A program made the position numbers and the translations under genes. Under the pieces are notes generated by a model. It did not search any database and was not told where the DNA came from. It saw only the letters and a list, made by a program, of their open reading frames with translations. A stretch of 64,000 nucleotides of DNA from Victivallales bacterium. Lineage in GTDB: Bacteria; Verrucomicrobiota; Lentisphaeria; Oligosphaerales; Oligosphaeraceae. Position 1 is the first letter of the stretch. The number at the start of each line of letters is the position of its first letter. This document shows, piece by piece, positions 25,585 to 34,050 of the stretch. The stretch spans positions 23,824 through 87,823 of the forward strand of contig JAFZIJ010000059.1 in assembly GCA_017554445.1 (NCBI GenBank), in the 5' to 3' direction.

Positions 25585-27540
25585 ATGAAAACTCTCATGT
25601 CCATTCTCTGTCTCGCAATCTCCGTCAGTGCATTTGCCGCTCCGAATCCATTCCCGCAGTTTTCCTTCACGTATCGAGAAAAAGAATTCACGGGCATTCC
25701 AAACGGATGGCAACAGAACAGGAAATTGTTGAAGCAGAAGGACAAACAGACAGAAATCATCACCGCGACAGAGCCAAACGGCGTCACGCTCATTCTGGAA
25801 AAGACCATTTACACCAATCATCCCGTCGTCGAATGGTTGCTTTCTTTCGAAAACCGTTCCGCGAAGGAATCGGGCCGTTTCACACGCATCTCATCCGCTG
25901 ATTTCACAATTCCATTCGACAAAAAAGAAGCCGTCACGCTGTGGAAAGGCATCGGTGAAGCTCCGAATCCGCCGGACAACTATTCCTTCGCACGCCTTCC
26001 GCTGGAAAACGGAAAAGCTGTGGAAATGACTCCGATTGAAGGATATCCGAGCTTCAACGCCTTCCCCTATTTCCGCGTCTATTCACCGAAGCGCGGCTAT
26101 ACGATCGCCGTCGGATGGGAAGGCCAATGGCATGCATCCGTCGTCAGACAAACGAAAGGCGTTTCAATCCGCGCAGGTCAGCAGACGGTCGATTTCTTCC
26201 TCAAACCCGACGAAAAAGTCATCACGCCGCGAATCACCATCCTTTCCTACAATACAGAAGACGACGCCGTCAATCTCTGGCGTAAGTGGTTCCGCCAGTA
26301 TATCTTGCCCCGTGAAAAGGACGGCCACGTCATCCGCCCGCGTCTTGTGGCAGATGGTCATGAACATGGTGAACTCTATTGCGAAATCACTTCTGAGCGC
26401 CAGATCGAACTCGTCAGACAGTTGCGCCGCAAAGGTTTGCACATGGATTCATGGTGGATTGACGCCGGATGGTACATTCGCGAACTGTTACCGAATCCGC
26501 CTATCGGCCAATGGTTCCTTGTCGGCGACTGGACGCCAGATCCAAAGCGCTTTCCGAAAATGTTCAAGCCGTTGTCGGACGAACTCGCCCGCGAAGGCAG
26601 CGAACTCGTCCTTTGGTATGAACCGGAGCGCGTCCATGAAAAATCACCCATCATGCAGGATGTTTCGAAATTTCTTGCGCCGCCCAATCACATCCTCTCA
26701 AAACGATATGATTTGTCCAAGCCGGAAGCTGTCGATTATCTGATCAAGACCATTGGCAAGTCATTGCAGGAAAACGGTGTAAGCTTCTACCGACAGGACT
26801 CCAACGGCGCAGGCCCCATCCATTTCTGGATGAGCGCACAGGACGCGTTGAAGGATGGCCGCCGTGGCATGGTCGAAAACAAAGCCATTCAAGGCATGTT
26901 CCGCTTCTGGGATGGCCTCAAAAAGGCCAAGCCCGGGCTACTTATCGATGTATGTGCTTCCGGCGGAAGACGAAACGACTTGGAGACGCTCCGTCAGGGT
27001 GCCGTCCCGCTCCATTACAGCGACGTCGGCTACACTGATTTCATCGCCAAACAGCGCTACCACCATATGCTGAACCAGTGGTTCCTTTACTACAAGAATA
27101 TCGCGCAGCACTGCTACGACGGACCGACTCTCAACCAGTGGAAATCCGTCATTGACATCGCCCCCTTCCACACGGTCTATGCGCCATCCTATCTGCGCGA
27201 AGACAATTCCGCCGAACTGAAATGGAACGAAGTCTGCCGAAAAGTCGCTCCCTATCAAGTGGATGCGGATTATTATCTGCTGACGCCGGAAGTCTTTGGC
27301 ATTGACCAATGGTGGGTCTGCCAGTTCCACGATCCCGTGACGCAGAGCGGCGTCCTGCAGGTTGTCCGCAACGAAAAAGCTCCAGACTCTTCGCTTATCC
27401 TTTCTCTGAAAGGCGTTACGGCCAAACGGCTTGCCTATGATGATCTCTATACGGAGCGTCATTTCGAAGGAGGTCGGACCGTCGAATTCGTGTTAAAGCC
27501 CGGAACCGCCACCGTCTTCATCTATTCGATGAAACGATAA
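25585..27540 (+). CDS. Secreted alpha-galactosidase-like hydrolase (GH36 type)
   Basis: A 651-residue exported enzyme with signal peptide MKTLMSILCLAISVSAFAA. An N-terminal beta-supersandwich is followed by a TIM barrel with DSWWIDAGWY, GSELVLWYEPERV, SFYRQDSNG (catalytic nucleophile Asp), LLIDVCASGGRRNDLET and LHYSDVGY (acid/base Asp), all GH36 features. It should release alpha-galactose or alpha-N-acetylgalactosamine from oligosaccharides or glycans. It starts 22 bp after uvrC, and the MBL gene follows 16 bp later, so all three may be read together. No clear ribosome site precedes the ATG; the signal peptide decides the start. Confidence 0.9.
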   Translation: MKTLMSILCLAISVSAFAAPNPFPQFSFTYREKEFTGIPNGWQQNRKLLKQKDKQTEIITATEPNGVTLILEKTIYTNHPVVEWLLSFENRSAKESGRFTRISSADFTIPFDKKEAVTLWKGIGEAPNPPDNYSFARLPLENGKAVEMTPIEGYPSFNAFPYFRVYSPKRGYTIAVGWEGQWHASVVRQTKGVSIRAGQQTVDFFLKPDEKVITPRITILSYNTEDDAVNLWRKWFRQYILPREKDGHVIRPRLVADGHEHGELYCEITSERQIELVRQLRRKGLHMDSWWIDAGWYIRELLPNPPIGQWFLVGDWTPDPKRFPKMFKPLSDELAREGSELVLWYEPERVHEKSPIMQDVSKFLAPPNHILSKRYDLSKPEAVDYLIKTIGKSLQENGVSFYRQDSNGAGPIHFWMSAQDALKDGRRGMVENKAIQGMFRFWDGLKKAKPGLLIDVCASGGRRNDLETLRQGAVPLHYSDVGYTDFIAKQRYHHMLNQWFLYYKNIAQHCYDGPTLNQWKSVIDIAPFHTVYAPSYLREDNSAELKWNEVCRKVAPYQVDADYYLLTPEVFGIDQWWVCQFHDPVTQSGVLQVVRNEKAPDSSLILSLKGVTAKRLAYDDLYTERHFEGGRTVEFVLKPGTATVFIYSMKR

Positions 27541-27556
27541 AACACAGGAATTTCAT

Positions 27557-28336
27557 ATGGTTTCCATAAGAATGCTCGGCACATGCTGCGCCGTTCCAGA
27601 AAACGAACCAAATCAAGACTGCACATGCGCTCTGGTCGATGACAATATCTTAATCGACACAGGTTTCTGTGCCGCCGCCAATATGCTGCGCCACGGTGTC
27701 ACACCCTGCGATTTGGACTATTTATTCATCACACACTGCCATCACGACCACTATATGGGACTGCCGCAAATCCTTTTCTACCATGCGATGGCGAATCGCG
27801 CAAAAACGAAATCCAGCCCATTCACCATCGTTGGACCACGAACGGAAATCCGCATGGTTGTCGAACGCGCCATCCACTTCCTGCGCAACGACCAATATCA
27901 ATTTTTCAATGGACAAGGCTTGGATATCGTTGGCCTGGATCCAGGCCAGCCGTTTGAGACGCCACGATACAATATCATGACCTGCCCGACCATCCATCCA
28001 GTGCCCGGCCTATGCTATCGCTTCATAGAGAAAGAAACAGGAAAGTCGTTTGTATGTTGCTGGGATACAGCGCAATACGATGGTCTCATCCGCTATGCGA
28101 AGAACGCGGATCTTTTACTGCATGAAGCTTCCTACGGCCCGAACAAACGCGATCCGTTGCTTCCGGGCGGTCATTCGGGCGCTCCCGACGCGGCGGAACT
28201 CGCCAAAAACGCATGTGTCGGCAAGCTTGGGCTCGTCCATTATTATCCGCGCCTTCGCGAAGAAAATCTGAAAGCCGCCCAAGCCATCTTCCCGAACACA
28301 TTCGCACCCCTTCCTGGCGAATTGATGGAAGTCTAA
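27557..28336 (+). CDS. MBL-fold metallo-hydrolase
   Basis: A 259-residue metallo-beta-lactamase-fold hydrolase. The zinc motif is THCHHDHYMG (HxHxDH) near residue 60; further ligands are the Asp in CCWDTAQYDG and the His in GGHSGAPDAAELA. The layout is close to RNase Z/phosphodiesterase-like members that act on phosphodiesters, but the exact substrate is not evident. AGGA eight bases upstream supports the start. It follows the GH36 gene by 16 bp in the same direction, so it is likely co-transcribed. It ends just before a GC-rich hairpin cluster. Confidence 0.88.
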   Translation: MVSIRMLGTCCAVPENEPNQDCTCALVDDNILIDTGFCAAANMLRHGVTPCDLDYLFITHCHHDHYMGLPQILFYHAMANRAKTKSSPFTIVGPRTEIRMVVERAIHFLRNDQYQFFNGQGLDIVGLDPGQPFETPRYNIMTCPTIHPVPGLCYRFIEKETGKSFVCCWDTAQYDGLIRYAKNADLLLHEASYGPNKRDPLLPGGHSGAPDAAELAKNACVGKLGLVHYYPRLREENLKAAQAIFPNTFAPLPGELMEV

Positions 28337-28341
28337 AATAC

Positions 28342-28498
28342 GGTGTGGCGGCGGCGGTTGGTGTGGCGGCGGCGGTTGGTGTAGCGACGGCGTCCCCGCC
28401 GTCGCACGCGGGCCATGCCCGCGCTTCTTCTAGCCTGCGCTGGCGGCGGATGCCGCTACACCACGCGAAGGCGAGATGCCTCCGCCACGCCATGGGCG
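28342..28498. repeat. GC-rich branched hairpin cluster (GACGGC family)
   Basis: Lies between the convergent MBL and GH29 genes. It has two tandem GGTGTGGCGGCGGCGGTT units, then an outer stem GGTGTAGCG (28378-28386) with CGCTACACC (28454-28462). Inside are GCGACGGCG-TCCC-CGCCGTCGC (28384-28405) and CGCGGGC-CAT-GCCCGCG (28407-28423). It could be a bidirectional terminator, but no T-run follows. The GACGGCGTCCC core recurs at 63424-63544. Confidence 0.75.
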
Positions 28499-28502
28499 GA
28501 AT

Positions 28503-29792
28503 TTATTTCAGAATCAGTTCAATCACAGGCACTTCGCCAGCGGATTGCGGCAGAACAACCGGCAGTTCCAGCGTCAGCGCATTTTCCGGCGACGTGCTGT
28601 TCAGCGCCGTGTGGACGGCGCTGCCGCTTGTGCGGAATTTGATCTCGCTGCCGTCGCAAAGCAACTGCGCGTATTTCACTTTGTCCGCCAGACCTGGCAG
28701 ATGGATGTGCTTGAACGGCCAGCTGAAGAAATGCAGATAGAGGCGTTTCGTTTCCGCATTATAGGTATAGCGGCAGTCGCTCGGCGCGACGAATTCCGCA
28801 GGAGCCTGACCGCAGCCGTAGATAGAACGCGCATTGTATTTCATCCAGAAACCGAACGCCGCCAAGCGGTCCATCGCCCGCTGATCGATGTAGCCGCGAG
28901 ACGTCGGGCCGACATTCATCAGCAAATTGCCGCCGCGCGACACATGGTTGATCAGCATCTCGACGCACATCTTCGGCGACTTCCATGTCGCCTCGTCGCG
29001 GAAATAGCCCCATGAGCCGCTGAATGTCTGGCAGCCTTCCCACACAACGGGATTGCCATTTTCATCGACCATCCCCTTGTCGGGCGTGTACTGTTCAGGC
29101 GTCACAATGTCGCCTGAGCCGGGCAGATCCAGACGGTTGTCGATGATGATGTCGGGCTGGAGCTTGCGGACGAGCTTGACAAGCTTTTCGGATTCCCAAT
29201 CATCGCGGCCTTTGCCGTTCTCGCCCGGATAGCTGAAATCGAACCACATGATATCGATCTTGCCGTAGTTCGTCAGCAGTTCCGTCACTTGGTCGCGCAT
29301 GTATTTGGCATAGCGCTTCATGTTGCGGCCTTTGTTGAACTCTTCGGGCTTCGCGCGATTGCGCATGGGATGGACGCGGTCCAGCGTGAAATCCGGATGA
29401 TGCCAGTCGATCAGCGAATAATAGAAACCGACGCGGAGGCCTTCCGCACGGAACGCATCGACGACTTCGCGCAACAAGTCTTTGCCAATAGGCGTGTTGG
29501 GGGCCTTGTAATCCGTCCATTTGCTGTCAAACAGGCAGAAGCCTTCATGGTGTTTCGTCGTGATGACGAAATACTTCATACCGGCCTCTTTGGCGGCCTT
29601 GGCCCATTCCTTCGGATTGAACATGTCCGGATAGAACAAGTCGAAATACTTCTGGTATTCTTCGTTGGAGATCTGCTCGTAGTGGCGGATCCATTCATGG
29701 CGCGCCAGCATGGAGTACAGCCCCCAATGGATGAACATGCCAAAACGATCATGCGTAAACCAACTCGTGTCGCCTTTTCCGTACTTGCCCAT
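28503..29792 (-). CDS. Alpha-L-fucosidase (GH29)
   Basis: A 429-residue hydrolase. GH29 blocks: DRFGMFIHWGLYSMLARHEW, KAAKEAGMKYFVITTKHHEG (the TTKHHEGF block), DSKWTDYKAPNTPIGKDLLR, GFYYSLIDWHHPDF, and DIMWFDFSYPG with the catalytic nucleophile Asp near residue 195. It cuts alpha-linked fucose from glycans such as mucin, milk or plant oligosaccharides. No signal peptide, so it likely acts on imported sugars. The usual C-terminal beta-sandwich is present (about 350-429). AAGGAG upstream of the ATG supports the start. Confidence 0.93.
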   Translation of the reverse strand: MGKYGKGDTSWFTHDRFGMFIHWGLYSMLARHEWIRHYEQISNEEYQKYFDLFYPDMFNPKEWAKAAKEAGMKYFVITTKHHEGFCLFDSKWTDYKAPNTPIGKDLLREVVDAFRAEGLRVGFYYSLIDWHHPDFTLDRVHPMRNRAKPEEFNKGRNMKRYAKYMRDQVTELLTNYGKIDIMWFDFSYPGENGKGRDDWESEKLVKLVRKLQPDIIIDNRLDLPGSGDIVTPEQYTPDKGMVDENGNPVVWEGCQTFSGSWGYFRDEATWKSPKMCVEMLINHVSRGGNLLMNVGPTSRGYIDQRAMDRLAAFGFWMKYNARSIYGCGQAPAEFVAPSDCRYTYNAETKRLYLHFFSWPFKHIHLPGLADKVKYAQLLCDGSEIKFRTSGSAVHTALNSTSPENALTLELPVVLPQSAGEVPVIELILK

Positions 29793-29856
29793 TTTCAGCT
29801 CCTTTTTGTGGTTCGTTCAATTGTGACAAAAGCGAAAAACAACTTTTTTCACAATA

Positions 29857-29886
29857 CGCTTGATTAGACGTTTTTCAAGCGTTTTT
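29857..29886 (+). terminator. Hairpin with T-run, intergenic
   Basis: CGCTTGA (29857-29863) and TCAAGCG (29875-29881) form a 7-bp stem with an 11-nt loop, followed by TTTTT on the plus strand. Read this way it is terminator-like, but both neighbouring genes run leftward, so what it would terminate is unclear. It may limit antisense transcription. Confidence 0.35.
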
Positions 29887-29967
29887 CCACAAAAACACGG
29901 CTGTTTTCAAGAAAAAACGACACGGCAGGAAATGCCATCAAGTATCACGATGTCGAAACAACAGGAC

Positions 29968-32964
29968 TCAATTCGCCAAGACCGGAGCCAGAGCGACACG
30001 GAAGCCGATATAGTCCTCCGCCATACTTGGTTCGTAATTGGCACGTTCCGTCACGCGGTTGCCTCTCATGTTGTTACGCCAGCTACCCCCGCGCGCGATC
30101 ACCTTTTCGCCACGTCCAAGCGGATCCGTGACAGGCTTCAGCGAGTAGGATTCATAATGATCATAGCACCATTCGCGGACATTTCCGCTCATGTCATAAA
30201 AACCAAGCTCGTTCTTTTCAAGCTTGCCGACGTCTTTCGTGCCGTCTTCGCCGCGGTTGCCATCAAACCATGCGACATCCGTCAACTTGTTGCCACCGCT
30301 GAACATATATCCACGACTGTTGCGTCCGCCTCTGGCCGCATACTCCCATTCAGCCTCCGTTGGCAGACGGTATTCGTAACCATAGGGCAACCGCCCCGCA
30401 TCCCGCTCCTTGCGCGTCACAGCCTCGCACCATTTTTCCGCATCACGGCGGGTGATGTTTTCAACCGGCCTGCGCGGGCCGACATACGCCGAATGGTCAT
30501 TGGCCAGCCCCATATAGCGCGCCATCGCACGATATTCCTCCTGCGTCACCTCAAACTTTCCAAGCCAGAAACCACTGGAAATCTGAACGGTATGACGTGG
30601 CTTCTCCTCCCTTCCCGCGTCTTCGGAATCACTGCCCATCTCAAAGCTACCGGGCTCCACCCAAAGCAACTCCATGAACACAGGCTTGTCTCCTCCATCC
30701 TTCCCGACGGAACCATTGTCACCATCCCCAGCGTCATCCACATTCAACGCCAAAAGTCTTTCAGCCTTTTCTTCCGCTGAAAACACTTTTCGTTCCTTCA
30801 GTTCAACATAAATGTTCTTCGGTCCCCGCCAATCAATGACAAACGACTGAGAACCGAACATCAGTCCTTTAGAACTATCGTGGTAGAAGGCCTTTACATC
30901 GACCTTGCGTTCAACATCCAACATCGTCTCAATTTCGCAATCCGGCGTCTTGTATAACTTGCCGTCCACAAAAACCTCCGCCCCTTCCACGGGCTTTCCG
31001 TCAACTGTCGTCACAATGACGGCTACACCCGCCACTTTTGCCATCTTCACTCTAATGATCCTCTTGTCAGCCCAATCGATGGTGAACGTCATCGCCCCAT
31101 GATAGGCATTGTGACTTTCGTCCACATAATCCGCCGAAACATCAACCTTCTTGTTTTCGGAAATAAACGCTTTGGTTTCCACTGAACCAAAAAATGTCTT
31201 TTCACCGATTGTAATCGATGCGCTTTTTATCCTTTTTTCACCGATGAACGCCTCGATGATAGCCGTCCCGAGAGCATCTCTCTTGATTGTATCATCACGT
31301 TTCGGCATCCTTTTCGTTGGTTTCACAGGTGTGGCGGCACTGCTTCCCTCTTGTGCAACAGGCGTGTTTTCATTGCTTGACATAACTGATTCGACAGAGG
31401 GAGGCTGCGTCTCCGTTGCTTTCGTAACCGCACTATCTGATCCTTCGCCTTGCTTCGGAAGTTGCGCGCCTGGCGTTTGGTCTGTCGGAGACGGAGAGGA
31501 ATTCTCGGAAGGCTTTTTTGGTTCCTCGTCCGCCTTCGAATCTTCGTTCTTGTCCGTATTCAGCACATCCGTATTGCCTTTGTCTTGATCTTCGTCGGAG
31601 TCCAATGAATCCATTTGATTGAGAGTATTCATAGAAGGCAATTGATTTGGCGTAAGCTGGTTTATTTCTTCCGGCGTGAACACAATCTCATCCGAACCGA
31701 GTTCATTCATTCGCCGGATAACCAGATAGTACATCGCAGATGCGACAAGCGCTACGAGAACGAAAGGTACGATCACCCTTAGCAGGACACCTTTCAAACC
31801 TTGGCTTTCTTCTATCCATGAGCTATCCGTCTCAAGGTTGTTCGGATCCAAAGGAACATGGCTTGTGCTATATGGCGAATACTTGCCGGTCACGGATTTT
31901 GTAATGGAATGCGTCGGAACGGGTCTTGTAATGGATTTAACCGTGCCGGTATTCGGCAAGGAAGGCAAGGCGACCGGGATATGCTTGGTCGTCCCCTTCA
32001 CAACTCCAGTGTCCTGACGGGGTGGTACATACGGATTGACGGCGGTGGTGACCGCAGCCCAAGCGGCATTTGCCATATCCTGCCCCAAGGAAGTTTCCGT
32101 AAACGAAGGCACTTTGCTGGTGGTCGGTTTGGGAACAGTCTTCGTCGGCGTCGTTTCAAAAGACAATGAACGGATATAATCCTCGCAGCTATTGAAACGC
32201 TCGCTTGGGCGCTTTGCCAGACTTCTGGTGATCGTTCCTTGCGCGGCCAACGGCAGACTGAGAATGGCCGGCGGCATTTCAAGCAAAACCGCTCCATGCA
32301 AAAGATTGAGATCTGGAATGTCAAACGGAACATGGCCAGAAAGCATTTCGTAGGCGATGCAGCCAAGGGCGTACAAATCCGTCCATGCCGTGCAAATCTG
32401 GCCACGCCATTGCTCAGGAGCGCGATAGAACGCCTCCCAGCCGATTGTTTTCCACGGGACACGCATCCATTCGTTGTCGCTCCCCGCATAGGGGATGCCC
32501 AGATTCAGAATTTTGGCCGTTCCGCTTTCAGTGACCATGATGCATTCCGGCATCAAATGGCGATGAATTTCATTATAGGAATGAGCCACGTCCAACGCGG
32601 TGGCCAACTGTTTTAGAATCGGCATCGAATATTTTGCGGGGACGATGCCCTCCTGACGGTGTTCCTGCATCCAACGGCGCAGCGTAATGCCTTCCACATA
32701 TTCGATGACCATGTACGTCTTGCCGTCTTTCTCCGACACGACGTCCAGCATCCGCGCAAGTCCTTCATGATGAATGTTTTTCAGAGTCTCGCAACGGCTT
32801 GTCGCTTCCGCCAGCAATACAGGATCGTTGGCGATTTCGTCCGCCATCGGCTTCAGCCAGACAGTCGTGTCCGTCTGGGAGTCTCGGCATTTAAGCCCAT
32901 GTCCGAAAGACTCTAGCACATTGTAGCGTTCGCCTATAAGCTTGTCAGGAATGCCCTGCATCAT
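29968..32964 (-). CDS. Kinase-like membrane protein with PEGA-like repeats and a SUMF/FGE-sulfatase domain (probable pseudokinase)
   Basis: A 998-residue fusion. Residues about 10-270 are Ser/Thr kinase-like: VAIK-type Lys38, APE (182-184) and DLYALGCIAYEM are kept. The catalytic HRD Asp is His136 (HRHLMPEC) and the DFG Asp is Asn154 (NLG), so it should not phosphorylate. A Thr/Ser/Pro linker (270-390) leads to one membrane helix (394-416). An acidic linker follows, then two PEGA-like repeats sharing KVDVxAxYxDxS and FxIDW (about 570-735), then a SUMF-type domain (765-998): VEPGSFEMGSD, YEYRLPTEAEWEYAARGG, NVREWCYDHY and IARGGSWRNN. The FGE active-site cysteines are absent. Likely a cytoplasm-to-periplasm sensor or scaffold. 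The TTG at 32973 and ATG at 32961 are alternative starts. Confidence 0.85.
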   Translation of the reverse strand: MMQGIPDKLIGERYNVLESFGHGLKCRDSQTDTTVWLKPMADEIANDPVLLAEATSRCETLKNIHHEGLARMLDVVSEKDGKTYMVIEYVEGITLRRWMQEHRQEGIVPAKYSMPILKQLATALDVAHSYNEIHRHLMPECIMVTESGTAKILNLGIPYAGSDNEWMRVPWKTIGWEAFYRAPEQWRGQICTAWTDLYALGCIAYEMLSGHVPFDIPDLNLLHGAVLLEMPPAILSLPLAAQGTITRSLAKRPSERFNSCEDYIRSLSFETTPTKTVPKPTTSKVPSFTETSLGQDMANAAWAAVTTAVNPYVPPRQDTGVVKGTTKHIPVALPSLPNTGTVKSITRPVPTHSITKSVTGKYSPYSTSHVPLDPNNLETDSSWIEESQGLKGVLLRVIVPFVLVALVASAMYYLVIRRMNELGSDEIVFTPEEINQLTPNQLPSMNTLNQMDSLDSDEDQDKGNTDVLNTDKNEDSKADEEPKKPSENSSPSPTDQTPGAQLPKQGEGSDSAVTKATETQPPSVESVMSSNENTPVAQEGSSAATPVKPTKRMPKRDDTIKRDALGTAIIEAFIGEKRIKSASITIGEKTFFGSVETKAFISENKKVDVSADYVDESHNAYHGAMTFTIDWADKRIIRVKMAKVAGVAVIVTTVDGKPVEGAEVFVDGKLYKTPDCEIETMLDVERKVDVKAFYHDSSKGLMFGSQSFVIDWRGPKNIYVELKERKVFSAEEKAERLLALNVDDAGDGDNGSVGKDGGDKPVFMELLWVEPGSFEMGSDSEDAGREEKPRHTVQISSGFWLGKFEVTQEEYRAMARYMGLANDHSAYVGPRRPVENITRRDAEKWCEAVTRKERDAGRLPYGYEYRLPTEAEWEYAARGGRNSRGYMFSGGNKLTDVAWFDGNRGEDGTKDVGKLEKNELGFYDMSGNVREWCYDHYESYSLKPVTDPLGRGEKVIARGGSWRNNMRGNRVTERANYEPSMAEDYIGFRVALAPVLAN

Positions 32965-32977
32965 TTTCTCCAACTAT

Positions 32978-34006
32978 TTATCGTTCCGTCACCGCATCTT
33001 TGCGAAAACGTGTCCTTGCCTTGAACTCCTCCGCCGGCCAGCCAATGGCCACCGCCGCAACCGGGACCATCGTGTCCGGCAAACCAAGCAAACGGCGTAT
33101 CCCATCAACACGATCCAACCGTGGATGGACGCCAAGCCAGCATCCCCCAAGGGAAAGCCCATGGGCCGCCAGAAGAAGATTCTCCGTGGCCGCCGAACAA
33201 TCCTGTAGCAGATACGATAATTCGCCCCCGTGTGCCTTGGTTAAATCACCGCAGACGACGAATCCCATCGGTGCGTCCGCCAGAAAACCACCGTTTTTCA
33301 ACAGGGAAGCAACCTGACGACGCGTTTCATCCTGCTTCAAAACAATGAAATGCCACGGATCCTTGCAACAGGCCGACGGCGCAGCCATCGCCGCCTGAAG
33401 CATTTCCTGCACCAAATCATCCCCTACGAGGCGCTTCTGGTATTTTCGCACGCTTCTGCGGCCATACAAAAGGTTCAGCTTCGGATTCAGACCGTTTCCT
33501 GCGGCCGCTGCTTCATCCACGGCTTCGCCGTTGACCTTCCGGATCGTGGACGTTGTGGAATGTCCCGCCACAAATGGAATGAAGACGAACTTCTCCACAA
33601 ACTCCTTCATGACGGCGTACTCCTCTCGGACGAGCGTTTCCTCCGTGTAGTCGCCGCCTTTGGCGTAGATTTCCGGCCTGACAGCCGCCAGCGTGTTCGT
33701 CGCCGTATCTTCGGGGAAAATGACGACAGCATCGACAAATGACATGCATGCAAGCAGATACGCACGGTCGTACTCCGTGACGATCGGACGCGACGGTCCT
33801 TTGATGCGCCGTGCGGAGGCATCGCTGTTGATGGCGACCAACAACGCGTCGCCAGCCTGCGCCGCCTTCGCGAGATATTCCGCGTGGCCGCGATGCAGGA
33901 GGTCGAACACGCCGTTCGTCGCGACGAGCTTCCGGCCTTCGGCCTTCAGCTTGCCGTGCCAAACAACGGCTTGCTCCAATGTCATGATTTTGTCTTCAAT
34001 ATCCAT
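32978..34006 (-). CDS. Fusion of RfaE2-type nucleotidyltransferase and nitroreductase
   Basis: A 342-residue two-domain protein. Residues 1-157 are a HldE/RfaE2-type heptose-phosphate adenylyltransferase: TNGVFDLLHRGHAEYL (30-45, the HxGH-type site), INSDASARRIKGPSRPI and STTSTIRKV. Residues 179-342 are a nitroreductase: LLYGRRSVRKYQ, AAMAAPSACCKDPWHFIVL, SAATENLLLAAHGLSLGGCW and VAAVAIGWP. RfaE2 makes ADP-heptose for LPS; nitroreductases are FMN-dependent NAD(P)H oxidoreductases. I do not know this pairing. No stop or frameshift separates the halves. A short linker (158-178) rich in Ala joins them. The pseudokinase gene starts 13 bases later in the same direction. Confidence 0.88.
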   Translation of the reverse strand: MDIEDKIMTLEQAVVWHGKLKAEGRKLVATNGVFDLLHRGHAEYLAKAAQAGDALLVAINSDASARRIKGPSRPIVTEYDRAYLLACMSFVDAVVIFPEDTATNTLAAVRPEIYAKGGDYTEETLVREEYAVMKEFVEKFVFIPFVAGHSTTSTIRKVNGEAVDEAAAAGNGLNPKLNLLYGRRSVRKYQKRLVGDDLVQEMLQAAMAAPSACCKDPWHFIVLKQDETRRQVASLLKNGGFLADAPMGFVVCGDLTKAHGGELSYLLQDCSAATENLLLAAHGLSLGGCWLGVHPRLDRVDGIRRLLGLPDTMVPVAAVAIGWPAEEFKARTRFRKDAVTER

Positions 34007-34050
34007 TCTGTTCCAACTGCCTGCATGTTCTGCGGGCCTTTATACGACTT

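Noticed and set aside
29968..30700. Formylglycine-generating enzyme acting on the sulfatase at 7548
   Set aside because: The SUMF domain lacks the active-site cysteines in the RGGSWRNNMRGN region, and it is fused to a kinase-like protein, so it is not a maturase.
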